A stretch of DNA of 8,021 bases from a bacterium (GCA_021784715.1 JAJYHP010000056.1:1-8021), one strand, 5' to 3'; counted from the first letter of the stretch, positions 1 to 6,946 are shown. A program made the numbers and translations. Notes: generated from the sequence alone by a model not told the origin.

Positions 1-943
1 CGGCCCGAATACGTGCGAGCCGCGCGATCCGCTCGGGGCCGATCTTCGCGCGCGTGTATTGGAAATTCGTCAGCGAAACGCCCCCCTCTCGCAGTCCGAA
101 GACCACGTGGCCGTGCATCGGTTTCCCGTCTTGGTAGGCCTTCGCGACGTCAAAGACTGCAACGTTGACGCGTTTGACCATCGAAGTGAGAACCTTTCCC
201 GGTGCGAGCGCATCTTGGTTGGAATCGACGCCGATGGCGTACGCTCCATGCCGTGTCTCTACCGCTTCGATCGCTCCCATCCCCGCTTTCCCCGCAGCAG
301 CGTAAATAATATCGGCGCCGTCGTTGAGTTCGACATCGGCGAGTTCCTTACCGGCGGCGACATCATCGAAGCTGCCGATATATTTCGCGTCGACTTTTAT
401 GCGCGGGTCGATCTCGCGCGCGCCGGCGATATACCCGGCCTCGAATTTGTGCAACAACGGAATATCCTGGCCGCCGAGAAAGGCGATATGTTGGTCGGCG
501 CTCATCATCGCCGCCAGGGCTCCGGCGAGAAAGGAGCCGTCCTGTTCGCGAAAAGTGATCGAGACGACGTTGGGTTCGTTGACGACGGCGTCGACGATTG
601 CAAAATGGGTATGCGGATGATCCTGCGCGATCTGGTCGAGATCCTTGCTCATCAGAAATCCGATTGCGTAGATCACCGAGAAACGTTCGTTCGCGAGCGC
701 CTCGAGATTCGGTTGATAGTCGGCCGCCGAGCGCGACTGTAGGACCGAGATATGCGCTCGGAGCTGCCGGTGTGCTTGAAGCAGCCCGCGATAGGCCGAG
801 TCGTTAAATGATTTATCGCCGAGGCCGCCGATATCGGTAACCATTCCCAGCGAGAGGCCGCGCCCGCTCTCGGTGCTCGGTGCGCACGAGATGACGAGTG
901 CCGCCAGGGCGCAGGCCGAGATCGCGCGAGCGAGGATTCTCAT
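1..943 (-). CDS. BMP/PnrA-family ABC transporter substrate-binding lipoprotein (3' end off the window)
   Basis: The first 314 residues are visible; the stop lies beyond the left edge. The N-terminus is a lipoprotein signal: basic start, hydrophobic stretch, then a lipobox-like V-I-S-C with the acylated Cys at residue 20. Family hallmarks follow in order: GGLGDKSFND at 39-48, FREQDGSFLAGALAA at 131-145, GGQDIPLLHKFEAGYIAG at 157-174, AAAGKAGMGA at 215-224, and GVDSNQD at 238-244 followed by SMVKRVN. These are the nucleoside-site and hinge regions of the BMP (TmpC/PnrA/Med) family, whose members are usually about 330-360 residues, so perhaps 20-40 residues are missing. Known members bind purine or other nucleosides outside the membrane and feed an ABC importer; the substrate here is inferred only from the family. 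The ATG at 943 is chosen because it starts a proper signal peptide and has AGGG 6 bases upstream. The ATPase and permease genes, if linked, would lie off the left edge. Confidence 0.93.
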   Translation of the reverse strand, partial: MRILARAISACALAALVISCAPSTESGRGLSLGMVTDIGGLGDKSFNDSAYRGLLQAHRQLRAHISVLQSRSAADYQPNLEALANERFSVIYAIGFLMSKDLDQIAQDHPHTHFAIVDAVVNEPNVVSITFREQDGSFLAGALAAMMSADQHIAFLGGQDIPLLHKFEAGYIAGAREIDPRIKVDAKYIGSFDDVAAGKELADVELNDGADIIYAAAGKAGMGAIEAVETRHGAYAIGVDSNQDALAPGKVLTSMVKRVNVAVFDVAKAYQDGKPMHGHVVFGLREGGVSLTNFQYTRAKIGPERIARLARIRA

Positions 944-960
944 TCGTAGCCCTGCTACGA
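944..960 (-). promoter_or_regulatory. Perfect 7-bp inverted repeat abutting the BMP lipoprotein start codon
   Basis: TCGTAGC at 944-950 and GCTACGA at 954-960 are exact reverse complements separated by CCT. Read on the minus strand, the hairpin ends on the base before the ATG and its loop plus first stem base spell AGGG, well placed (6 bases) as the Shine-Dalgarno. It could be an RNA hairpin that hides the ribosome site or a DNA operator; the sequence alone cannot separate these. Confidence 0.5.
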
Positions 961-967
961 CGGACGG

Positions 968-979
968 AGGCGTGCGCCT
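968..979. promoter_or_regulatory. Short inverted repeat in the divergent spacer
   Basis: AGGCG at 968-972 and CGCCT at 975-979 are reverse complements around TG. It sits mid-spacer between the BMP lipoprotein and the DUF5069 gene. Five-bp GC-rich arms arise easily by chance in DNA like this, so it is listed only as a possible operator half of the divergent control region. No convincing -35/-10 pair was found on either strand in 944-1002. Confidence 0.2.
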
Positions 980-1002
980 GCGTCGAGAAGCGAAGAGTCG
1001 GT

Positions 1003-1461
1003 ATGGAACCAATCGATTTGACCCTCACTCCCCCGCGCCGCTGGAGCGACGAACTCGGCGGTATCCGCTGGCTTCCGCGCATCATCGATAAGGCGCGCGC
1101 CGCGCTCGGCGGACGGCTCGGCAGTTACCTCTACGGCCAGAGCCCCGGCGATGAGATCCTTCTGCGGATCCTGGGGACCGATTATCCGACGTTCACGCGG
1201 ATCGTACACGCCGCGCCCGACGATGCCGCAGTCTTGGCGGCGCTGGAAGAGCGCTTCCCCGAAGGCGTCGCGCGCGCGCGACGCTGGACGACTCGCCCGG
1301 TGCCGCCGATGCTTCGGGCGGCGACGTGGATGCTTGATTTCGACGACGGCTATATCGACGGACCGCTCGCGCCCGTGCGCAAACCGATTCAAGTGCTCTA
1401 CACGTTGGTCGCTCGGACGCTGCGCGCTCTGCGGAAGAACGCTGCGAAGGAGGCCCTATGA
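1003..1461 (+). CDS. DUF5069 domain protein
   Basis: A 152-residue soluble protein that I recognise as DUF5069. The N-terminal PPRRWSDELGGIRWLPRIID (10-29) followed by KARA, then GSYLYGQSPGDE (40-51) and LRILGTDYPTF (54-64), matches the family pattern of a Pro-Arg-Trp opening, a WLPR-IDKARA segment and an LGxDxxxF segment. The biochemical function of the family is unknown and none is claimed here. The ATG at 1003 is preferred over an in-frame ATG at 898 because the family motif begins directly after it, a weak GAAGAG ribosome site lies 5 bases upstream, and the longer form would run far into the opposite lipoprotein gene. Its stop overlaps the arginase start as ATGA, so the two are translationally coupled and probably share a transcript. 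There is no signal peptide or membrane segment. Confidence 0.85.
   Translation: MEPIDLTLTPPRRWSDELGGIRWLPRIIDKARAALGGRLGSYLYGQSPGDEILLRILGTDYPTFTRIVHAAPDDAAVLAALEERFPEGVARARRWTTRPVPPMLRAATWMLDFDDGYIDGPLAPVRKPIQVLYTLVARTLRALRKNAAKEAL
1447..1453 (+). promoter_or_regulatory. Strong Shine-Dalgarno for the arginase gene
   Basis: AAGGAGG lies inside the last codons of the DUF5069 gene, 4 bases before the ATG at 1458. It supports that start and coupled translation. A second candidate, GGAG at 1469-1472, sits 6 bases before the in-frame ATG at 1479, so initiation 7 codons later is also possible. Confidence 0.65.
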
Positions 1462-2345
1462 TCGCTGCGGAGCACGCGATGCGCGACCGCGTCGATATCG
1501 TCGGCGTGCCGATGGATCTCGGCGCGAGCCGTCGCGGGGTCGATATGGGGCCGTCGGCGGTGCGCTATGCGCGATTGCACGAAAAATTGCGCGCCATCGG
1601 CGTCACACATATCGAAGATCGCGGCAACCTTCACGTACCGATTCGGGAATCGCTTGCGGTGACCGACAACCACGCAAAGTATCTTGACACGATCGATGCG
1701 GTCTGCTCCGAACTCGCCGATATCGTCGAGCATATTCTTGCCGAGAAAAGCTTTCCGATCGTTTTGGGCGGCGATCATTCGATTGCGATGGGGACGCTCG
1801 CGGGCTTGACGCGAGCGCGCGGCGCGGCTCCGGGCATCGTGTGGATCGACGCGCATAGCGACATCAACAGCCCGAAGAGCTCGCCGTCGGGAAACGTGCA
1901 CGGAATGCCGCTCTGGTTCGCGTTGGAAAAAGGCTATGCAGATCGCGCGCGCACGGTGCAGATCGGCTTACGCGATGTCGATGCGGTCGAAAAGAAAAAT
2001 CTGCGTGAGTCGGGGGTGCGTGCGTTTACGATGACCGACGTCGATCGGCTCGGCATCTCCCGCATCATGGAAGAAGCGATTGCAATCGCCGGCGCCGCCG
2101 GACCGATTCACATTTCGTTCGATATGGACGGCATCGACCCGAGCGAGGCGCCGGGAACCGGCACGACGGTCAAGGGCGGCTTGAGTTTTCGCGAAGCGCA
2201 CCTCGTTATGGAGATGCTTGCGGCGAGCGGGAAAGTCGGCTCGCTCGAAATGGTCGAGATCAATCCGATTCTCGATCATCGCAATCAAACCGCAGCGCTC
2301 GCCGTCGGGCTCATCTGTTCTGCGCTCGGACAATCGATTCTCTAA
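1458..2345 (+). CDS. rocF: Arginase (ureohydrolase family)
   Basis: A 295-residue, full-length ureohydrolase that should hydrolyse L-arginine to ornithine and urea in the cytoplasm using a binuclear manganese centre. The metal ligands are all visible: GGDHS with His107, DAHSDIN with Asp131, His133 and Asp135, and SFDMDGIDP with Asp222 and Asp224. GNVHGMPL (His149) is the segment that marks arginases rather than agmatinases, and the EINP Glu268 matches the arginase guanidinium-side Glu. The N-terminal [21 protein letters not shown] is typical of arginase, including the RxGVxxGP turn. Related agmatinase or formimidoylglutamase is less likely given HGMP and the length. The gene overlaps DUF5069 by 4 bp. 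No urease or ornithine-using gene is in the window, so whether it serves nitrogen release or polyamine/proline supply cannot be read here. The true start may be the Met at residue 8 (1479). Confidence 0.93.
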   Translation: MIAAEHAMRDRVDIVGVPMDLGASRRGVDMGPSAVRYARLHEKLRAIGVTHIEDRGNLHVPIRESLAVTDNHAKYLDTIDAVCSELADIVEHILAEKSFPIVLGGDHSIAMGTLAGLTRARGAAPGIVWIDAHSDINSPKSSPSGNVHGMPLWFALEKGYADRARTVQIGLRDVDAVEKKNLRESGVRAFTMTDVDRLGISRIMEEAIAIAGAAGPIHISFDMDGIDPSEAPGTGTTVKGGLSFREAHLVMEMLAASGKVGSLEMVEINPILDHRNQTAALAVGLICSALGQSIL

Positions 2346-2363
2346 CGGCGGCTGCGCAGCAAC

Positions 2364-3077
2364 CTACAAGCGTATCGTCGTCTCGCCGGTACAGGCAACG
2401 CCGCCGCCGCAGACCGCCGGATCCCAGGATGCATCGGCGAGCAGCGCGAGAATGCGCGCGCGGCTCGCGGCATCGAGCGGCGGCGTGAACGAGAGCGCGA
2501 GAATGCGGCCGTCGCCGTCGACGCGCACCGTCATCGTCGCGTGGAGATCGAGTGCGTGCAGGCGGCGCGCGGTTCGCTCGTCGAGTACGGGTTGCGCTTG
2601 CCGAGCCCCAAAGGGCATGTAGCCGCCACGGTCGAGCTGCTCGGTGCTGGCGAGCCGGATAGGGGCCGGGCTCGCCGTCGCTGCGGGGCCGGGCGTCGCG
2701 CTCGGAGCGGGGCTCGGCGAGGCCGGGAGCGCGGCAACGACGATCGGGGCACCGGCGATCGGGGTGCGGCGCCGAGCGGGGCGTGCCGAGGCCGGGACGC
2801 GAGCGACGGTGAGCGGATGCGGCCGCGCGAGATGCTCGTTCCGTGCCACCGGGGGCGCGGGAGGATGCGGCGAGCGATTCGGCTGCGGCGCGTGCCGCGT
2901 TCTCGCGAGTTCGATGCGCGCGACGTGGGCAAAGGCAATCGTCGCGACGCTTGGGCGCCGCGAGCGCACGGCGACCAGCGAGGGAACGAGCGCGAGCAGC
3001 ACGAGGTGGAGCGCGAGCGAGGCGACGAGGGCCGCGCTCATCCGTCGCCGTCGGTCGTCGCTGCGTTCGAGCATCAT
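2364..3077 (-). CDS. TonB-like proline-rich, single-pass membrane protein
   Basis: A 237-residue protein with the layout of a TonB-type energy transducer. It has a short basic cytoplasmic start (RSDDRRRRM), one hydrophobic helix at about 14-36, a long Pro/Ala/Arg-rich periplasmic linker at about 60-140, and a small C-terminal domain (about 163-237). The C-terminal part has MTVRVDGDGRILALSF and SWDPAVCGGG, which resemble the TonB C-terminal strand and the W-x-PA turn, but the domain is short and divergent, so the assignment rests mainly on architecture. Cys223 and Cys229 flank a GGG turn and could form a disulfide outside the cytoplasm. No ExbB/ExbD or TonB-dependent receptor is nearby. The start is one of two adjacent ATGs (3077, 3074); Met13 is an alternative, and none has a clear ribosome site. 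It converges on arginase with an 18-bp gap and is divergent from the glutaredoxin-like gene. Confidence 0.6.
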   Translation of the reverse strand: MMLERSDDRRRRMSAALVASLALHLVLLALVPSLVAVRSRRPSVATIAFAHVARIELARTRHAPQPNRSPHPPAPPVARNEHLARPHPLTVARVPASARPARRRTPIAGAPIVVAALPASPSPAPSATPGPAATASPAPIRLASTEQLDRGGYMPFGARQAQPVLDERTARRLHALDLHATMTVRVDGDGRILALSFTPPLDAASRARILALLADASWDPAVCGGGVACTGETTIRL

Positions 3078-3173
3078 CGATAGTCCGGCTGGAAGCCCTG
3101 CGACTTTCGACGGCGGGAAGCAGGAATGCTCTCGCTAGCAGGGGCGGCGCTCGATTTTGCCTATTCATTCCCT

Positions 3174-3422
3174 ATGATTGCGACCGAAATCGTTCTTTAC
3201 CAGGCCGAATGGTGCGGCTACTGCGCCCGGGTACGGGCAGTAATGACCGATCTCTTGCTCGATTATCGCGTCGTGAACGTGCCCAGAAACCACGGCGAGC
3301 GCGCGGTCGTAAAGGAGCTTTTCGGCCGTACGGGCATTCCGTCGCTCGTTGACGGCGCTGTCAAAATCGCCGACGACGACGACGCGATTATCGCCTACCT
3401 ACGCAAGACCTACGGCAAATAA
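3174..3422 (+). CDS. Glutaredoxin-like / GST N-terminal domain thiol-redox protein
   Basis: An 82-residue thioredoxin-fold protein. The first strand TEIVLYQAEW leads into the active site CGYC (Cys14, Cys17), followed by a helix (ARVRAVMTDLLLDYRVVNVP), a TGIPSLVDG segment with the conserved cis-proline (Pro56), and a C-terminal acidic DDDDAIIAYLR helix. This is the full glutaredoxin/GST N-terminal core and nothing else, so a cytoplasmic dithiol-disulfide reductase is likely; the reductant (glutathione, mycothiol, bacillithiol or thioredoxin reductase) cannot be told. The start at 3174 fits the family's N-terminus, but no ribosome site precedes it. An in-frame ATG at 3126 has a better AAGCAGG-like site but would add 16 residues foreign to the fold. 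Its last 13 bp overlap the 3' end of the opposing DUF92 gene. Confidence 0.85.
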   Translation: MIATEIVLYQAEWCGYCARVRAVMTDLLLDYRVVNVPRNHGERAVVKELFGRTGIPSLVDGAVKIADDDDAIIAYLRKTYGK

Positions 3423-4153
3423 CGCGCGCGCAACGCGACGACGGCAACGCTCGCCAATGCACCCACGAGCGTCGCGCTGAAATTCACCGCATCGTTGCGA
3501 AAGCCGGAGAGACCACGGATACGCCGCGTCGGTGTGCCGCAGAGATGCGGATCGGTCTCGCAGTCGCGCGCGCAGCGATCGCAGGTGCGACGCTCCTGCA
3601 CGCTCGCGCCGAGATAGGAGTCGGCGAACGCGCCGAAGATTCCGCCGATCGCCCCGGCAGCGAGCGGCGCGAGCGCAAGCAGCATCGCCGTGACGGCAAC
3701 CGCGAAGGCCCCGGCGATCTCCGCGAGCGTTCCCAAGGTGGTAACGCCGCCCGAGAGGCCGGCGGCGTCGGTGCGACGACTGAGGATAGAGCGCGCGTTC
3801 TTTCCGTAACGTGTGCCGATCTCGGTCCCCCACGTATCGGCCGATGCCGCGGCAAAGGCGCCGACAAATGCAGCGGCAGCGATGAAATGCGCTTGCGGAA
3901 GAAAGAACGCGAGCAGCGCGGCGGCGGCCGCGACGCCGCCGTTTGCAAGCACTTGCCGCGCATCGCGTGGGCCCTGTTTATCGACGTCGCGGATTCGCTC
4001 GGCGTGCGGGTGCCGTAGCCGTGAGAGCGCGATCGAGGGAATGAAAAACGCGAAGAGTACGAGCGCGCCGGTGAGGTGAAATCCGAGCAGCGTCGCCGCG
4101 CCGACGAACGCGGCGGCAATCGTACCGTCACGCGTCAGCGCGCGCCGTTTCAT
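3410..4153 (-). CDS. DUF92 family integral membrane protein
   Basis: A 247-residue, very hydrophobic protein with about six or seven membrane segments (roughly 10-24, 28-44, 72-86, 90-105, 142-163, 165-181 and 224-241). DUF92 signature segments are clear: GPRDARQVLANGG at 61-73, ASADTWGTEIG at 103-113, GGVTTLGTLAEIAGA at 135-149, ADSYLGASVQ at 177-186 and NDAVNF at 220-225. Between helices lies a Cys/His cluster (Cys191, Cys194, Cys198, His203, Cys205) that is usual for the family and may bind metal. Bacterial members are uncharacterised; a plant chloroplast member, VTE6, is a phytyl-phosphate kinase in phytol recycling, so a lipid-phosphate kinase role is possible but only inferred. The chosen ATG overlaps the stop of the upstream gene as ATGA and starts directly before the first basic/hydrophobic segment. 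Longer in-frame starts would lie inside the upstream coding region. It is the last gene of the tetrapyrrole operon. Confidence 0.85.
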   Translation of the reverse strand: MKRRALTRDGTIAAAFVGAATLLGFHLTGALVLFAFFIPSIALSRLRHPHAERIRDVDKQGPRDARQVLANGGVAAAAALLAFFLPQAHFIAAAAFVGAFAAASADTWGTEIGTRYGKNARSILSRRTDAAGLSGGVTTLGTLAEIAGAFAVAVTAMLLALAPLAAGAIGGIFGAFADSYLGASVQERRTCDRCARDCETDPHLCGTPTRRIRGLSGFRNDAVNFSATLVGALASVAVVALRARYLP

Positions 4154-5664
4154 CCCTTGGCGGCGAAATGCGCTTCGAACGCGTCGAGGAGGGCATCGGT
4201 CGTCGCAACATCGGCAACGAGATCGAGATGGAGTCCCGACGCGCGGACGGCCTCCGCCGCGATCGGGCCGATCGCAGCGATACATTTACCGCGCGCGCTT
4301 GCAATCGCAGCGTCGGCATCCGGGAACTGCTCGATATACCCACGTACCGTCGACGCGCTCGTGAACGCAAGGAGCTCGGCGCGCGCCGCCTTTCCCGCGA
4401 ACTGCGGGTCGCGTACGAATTGCGTTCGATAGGCGGCGACATCGTCGACCTGCAGGCCCTCTGCGCCGAGCAGCGTCGGTAATACGTCGCGTCCTTCTTG
4501 CGCGCGAAAAAGCAGAATGCGCGAGGCGGGTCGCGCGCGATGGAGGATCTCGACCGCGAGCGCTTCGGCGACCGCCGTTTTGGGAACGAGATCCGCTCGC
4601 ACCCCGAACTCCGCGAGCCGCTGCGCGCTTTTCGCGCCGATCGCTGCGACCCGTGCCGACCCGAAGGCGCGCGCGTCGCGACCGAGGGCGTGCAGCCGTT
4701 GAAAGCAGGCATCGATACCGTTGCGCGATGTGAAGAGCACCCAGGCGTAACTCGCGAGATTATCGACGGCATCGTTTGCCGCCGTCGGGTCGTCGGGAGG
4801 TACGATCTCGATGGTCGGGGCGAGAATCGGTTCGAAACCGCGGGCGAGCGCGCGCGCCGCAAACTCCTCCGCCTGCTCCGCCGGGCGCGTGACGAGCAAA
4901 CGCTTCCCAAAGAGCGGCGAACGATCGAACCAACGCAGCTCTTCGCGCAACGCGACAACCTCGCCGACGATGAAAATCGCCGGCGCCGCGAGCCCGGCGC
5001 TTCGCGCCGTTTCGGCGATCGTCGCCAACGTCGCGGTTACCGTGCGCTGCGAAGGACGCGTTCCATTTTCGATGACGGCTGCGGGCGTACGCCCCGCTAA
5101 ACCGTTCTCTTGCAAGCGCCGCGCGATTTCGTCGAGATTGCCCATCGCCATCAATAAGACGAGCGTACGATGCGGATCGGCGAGCTTCGCCCAATCCAGG
5201 GTGTTCGCGGCTTTGAGCGGGTCTTCGTGCCCGGTGGCGACGGTAAACGCGACGTTGCAATCGCGATGGGTGACCGGAATCCCCGCGTAGGCCGGCGCCG
5301 CGATCGCCGAGCTAATGCCGGGAACGATCTCGAACGGAATTCCCGCTGCATGCAGGCGCTGCGCTTCTTCGCCGCCGCGCCCGAAGACCAGCGGGTCGCC
5401 CCCCTTCAGCCGCACGACGCGTTTGCCTTCCCGCGCGCGCGCGATCATCAGCGCTTCGATCTCTTCCTGCGGCATCGCATGATTGCCGCCGCGCTTTCCG
5501 ACGAAGGTGCGCTCGCAATTCGGCGACGCAAGCGCAATCACCGCATCGGATGCAAGTGCGTCGTACAGCAAAACTTCCGCCTCGCGTAACGCGCGTGCGC
5601 CGTGCAGCGTGAGCAATCCGGGGTCGCCGGGTCCGGCGCCGATGAGACTAACGAAGCCGGCCAT
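4150..5664 (-). CDS. cobA-hemD: Fused uroporphyrinogen-III C-methyltransferase / uroporphyrinogen-III synthase
   Basis: A 504-residue bifunctional enzyme. Residues 1 to about 245 form the SAM-dependent methyltransferase (SUMT), with GAGPGDPGLLT at 9-19, the RLKGGDPLVFGRGGEE loop at 85-100 that binds SAM, and PGISSAIAAPAYAGIPVTHR at 115-134. It methylates uroporphyrinogen III at C2 and C7 to precorrin-2, the start of siroheme and cobalamin synthesis. After a short linker, residues from about 253 to 500 form HemD, which cyclises hydroxymethylbilane to uroporphyrinogen III; its FTSRNGIDAC (311-320), FTSASTV (434-440) and AAIGPIAAEAV (463-473) segments are typical. HemD is poorly conserved across bacteria, so these short motifs and the position after SUMT carry the call. 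Such fusions are known in several phyla. The start overlaps the end of hemA by 17 bp and its stop overlaps DUF92 by 4 bp, which suggests coupled translation. Both domains look intact. Confidence 0.94.
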   Translation of the reverse strand: MAGFVSLIGAGPGDPGLLTLHGARALREAEVLLYDALASDAVIALASPNCERTFVGKRGGNHAMPQEEIEALMIARAREGKRVVRLKGGDPLVFGRGGEEAQRLHAAGIPFEIVPGISSAIAAPAYAGIPVTHRDCNVAFTVATGHEDPLKAANTLDWAKLADPHRTLVLLMAMGNLDEIARRLQENGLAGRTPAAVIENGTRPSQRTVTATLATIAETARSAGLAAPAIFIVGEVVALREELRWFDRSPLFGKRLLVTRPAEQAEEFAARALARGFEPILAPTIEIVPPDDPTAANDAVDNLASYAWVLFTSRNGIDACFQRLHALGRDARAFGSARVAAIGAKSAQRLAEFGVRADLVPKTAVAEALAVEILHRARPASRILLFRAQEGRDVLPTLLGAEGLQVDDVAAYRTQFVRDPQFAGKAARAELLAFTSASTVRGYIEQFPDADAAIASARGKCIAAIGPIAAEAVRASGLHLDLVADVATTDALLDAFEAHFAAKG

Positions 5665-6946
5665 TTTGCGCGCCGTCGAGCGAAAAAAGTTCGTCGAGCA
5701 AGCGCGTAAACGCCAGGGCTTCGCTGCGGTCGCTCCCGGCTTTTTCGCGAATCGTCGTGACCGCGGGGTGCAACAGCTTTGAAAGCATCGTCAACGAAGA
5801 ACCGACGATCAACATCCGTTCGCGCGGCGTAAGATCGGGAAGCCGCGCGAAAAGGCGCTCGATCTCCGCCGTGCGGATCGCTTCCGCGCGCTCCGTCAGC
5901 GCGGCGATCGTGGGAACCGTGGTGCGGGCCTGATACCACGTACGGAAGCGCTCGAGGTATTCCACGATAATCTCTTCGACCTGCGGGATCGCTTGTCGAC
6001 GCCGCTCCAATCGATCGTCGATGACCGATTTGAGCGTATCGATATCGAGCAAGGTGACGCCCTCGATCTCGGCGATATCGGGGTCGCTGTCCCGTGGAAC
6101 CGCGATGTCGAGGATGAGCAGCGGGCGTTCCGGACGCCGCGCCATCGCCTCGGCGACATCGTTGGTCGTGAGTACGAAGGTACTTGCTTCGGTGGAACTG
6201 ATAACGACATCGGCGGCTTCGAGAATCGAGACGAGTTCGGTTAAATCGTGCGCGATCCCCGATCCGATCTCGCCGATCAACTCTTGCGCGCGCGTGTGCG
6301 TGCGGTTGGCGACCAACAGCGTTCCCACGCCGCGGCTGCGCAGTCGCCGCGCGGCGCTACGCCCCATCGCTCCCGCGCCGATGACGGCGGCGCACCGATC
6401 TTCAAGCGAACCGAGCTGCTCTTCGATAGAATCGACGGCGGCGGTCGCAACGCTCGCCGACTCTTCGCCGATCGTCGTTTGGGTGCGCGCGGCTTTTCCG
6501 GCGTTGAGCGCTTCGCGAAAGAGTTTGTGCATGCTGCTTCCGCAAGCACCGGCACGCTGCGCGTGAAGGTACGCGCTTTTGACTTGTCCGAGGATCTCCG
6601 CTTCGCCGATCAACATCGAGTCGAGCCCGGTGGTAACACGGAGAAGATGTTCGACCGCCTCGCGCCCGAGATGCGTGTAGAGATACGATTCCAGATCGAA
6701 GGCGATCGTTCCATGCCGGAACTGCGTGAGGAACGTTTTGATCTGTTCCGCGCCGCTCTCGAAATCGTCGACCTCGGCGTAGATCTCGAGCCGCCCACAG
6801 GTCTGCAACATGACCGCTTCCTTCACCGCTTCGTAGGCGTGCAGCATCTGCAACGCTTCGGTCATGCGCGAGGTCGGGAAGGCGTGGCTCTCGCGGACGC
6901 TCACCGGCGCGGTATGGTGCGAGAGCCCAATACAGAGAATCGGCAT
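5648..6946 (-). CDS. hemA: Glutamyl-tRNA reductase
   Basis: A 432-residue, normal-length GluTR that reduces glutamyl-tRNA(Glu) with NADPH to glutamate-1-semialdehyde, the first committed step of the C5 tetrapyrrole route. The N-terminal catalytic domain starts ILCIGLSHHTAPVSVRE and carries the thioester Cys50 in QTCGRLEIYAE. The hallmark GLDSMLIGEAEILGQVK spans 107-123 and TQTTIGEESASVATAAVD 155-172. The NADPH domain has GAGAMG at 190-195 and ILDIAVPRD at 278-286. From about 320 the C-terminal helical dimerisation domain follows. The residue after the catalytic Cys is Gly instead of the near-universal Asn. The start at 6946 is chosen because IL-C-IGLSHHTAP is the family N-terminus; longer in-frame starts would lie inside hemL. 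It follows hemL by 7 bases without a clear ribosome site, implying coupling. Haem feedback at the N-terminus, known in enterics, cannot be judged from sequence. Confidence 0.97.
   Translation of the reverse strand: MPILCIGLSHHTAPVSVRESHAFPTSRMTEALQMLHAYEAVKEAVMLQTCGRLEIYAEVDDFESGAEQIKTFLTQFRHGTIAFDLESYLYTHLGREAVEHLLRVTTGLDSMLIGEAEILGQVKSAYLHAQRAGACGSSMHKLFREALNAGKAARTQTTIGEESASVATAAVDSIEEQLGSLEDRCAAVIGAGAMGRSAARRLRSRGVGTLLVANRTHTRAQELIGEIGSGIAHDLTELVSILEAADVVISSTEASTFVLTTNDVAEAMARRPERPLLILDIAVPRDSDPDIAEIEGVTLLDIDTLKSVIDDRLERRRQAIPQVEEIIVEYLERFRTWYQARTTVPTIAALTERAEAIRTAEIERLFARLPDLTPRERMLIVGSSLTMLSKLLHPAVTTIREKAGSDRSEALAFTRLLDELFSLDGAQNGRLR

Noticed and set aside
59..742. Long rightward open frame opposite the BMP lipoprotein.
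   Set aside because: Its protein has no recognisable features; the opposite strand encodes a clear lipoprotein with family motifs along the same span.
2351..2360. Ten-base palindrome GCTGCGCAGC in the arginase/TonB-like gap, considered as a bidirectional terminator.
   Set aside because: It has no usable loop (three-base stems at best) and no T-run on either side.
2443..2507. Exact 14-base direct repeat (AGCGCGAGAATGCG at 2443-2456 and 2494-2507).
   Set aside because: Both copies are in frame within the TonB-like gene and encode the same pentapeptide RILAL in helix/strand context; most simply a coding coincidence rather than a DNA element.
2311..3168. Several long overlapping frames on both strands over the proline-rich gene.
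   Set aside because: They are Arg/Ala-rich low-complexity translations created by high GC; only the 2364-3077 minus frame shows a membrane segment and a structured C-terminus.
3173..3178. TATGAT resembling a -10 box over the glutaredoxin start codon.
   Set aside because: No -35 element at the right distance, and it would place the transcript start inside the coding region.
3575..3582. GCGATCGC, the cyanobacterial HIP1-type octamer (also near 5300).
   Set aside because: Only sparse copies within coding sequence; GATC-rich codon use explains them, and gene content gives no cyanobacterial signal.
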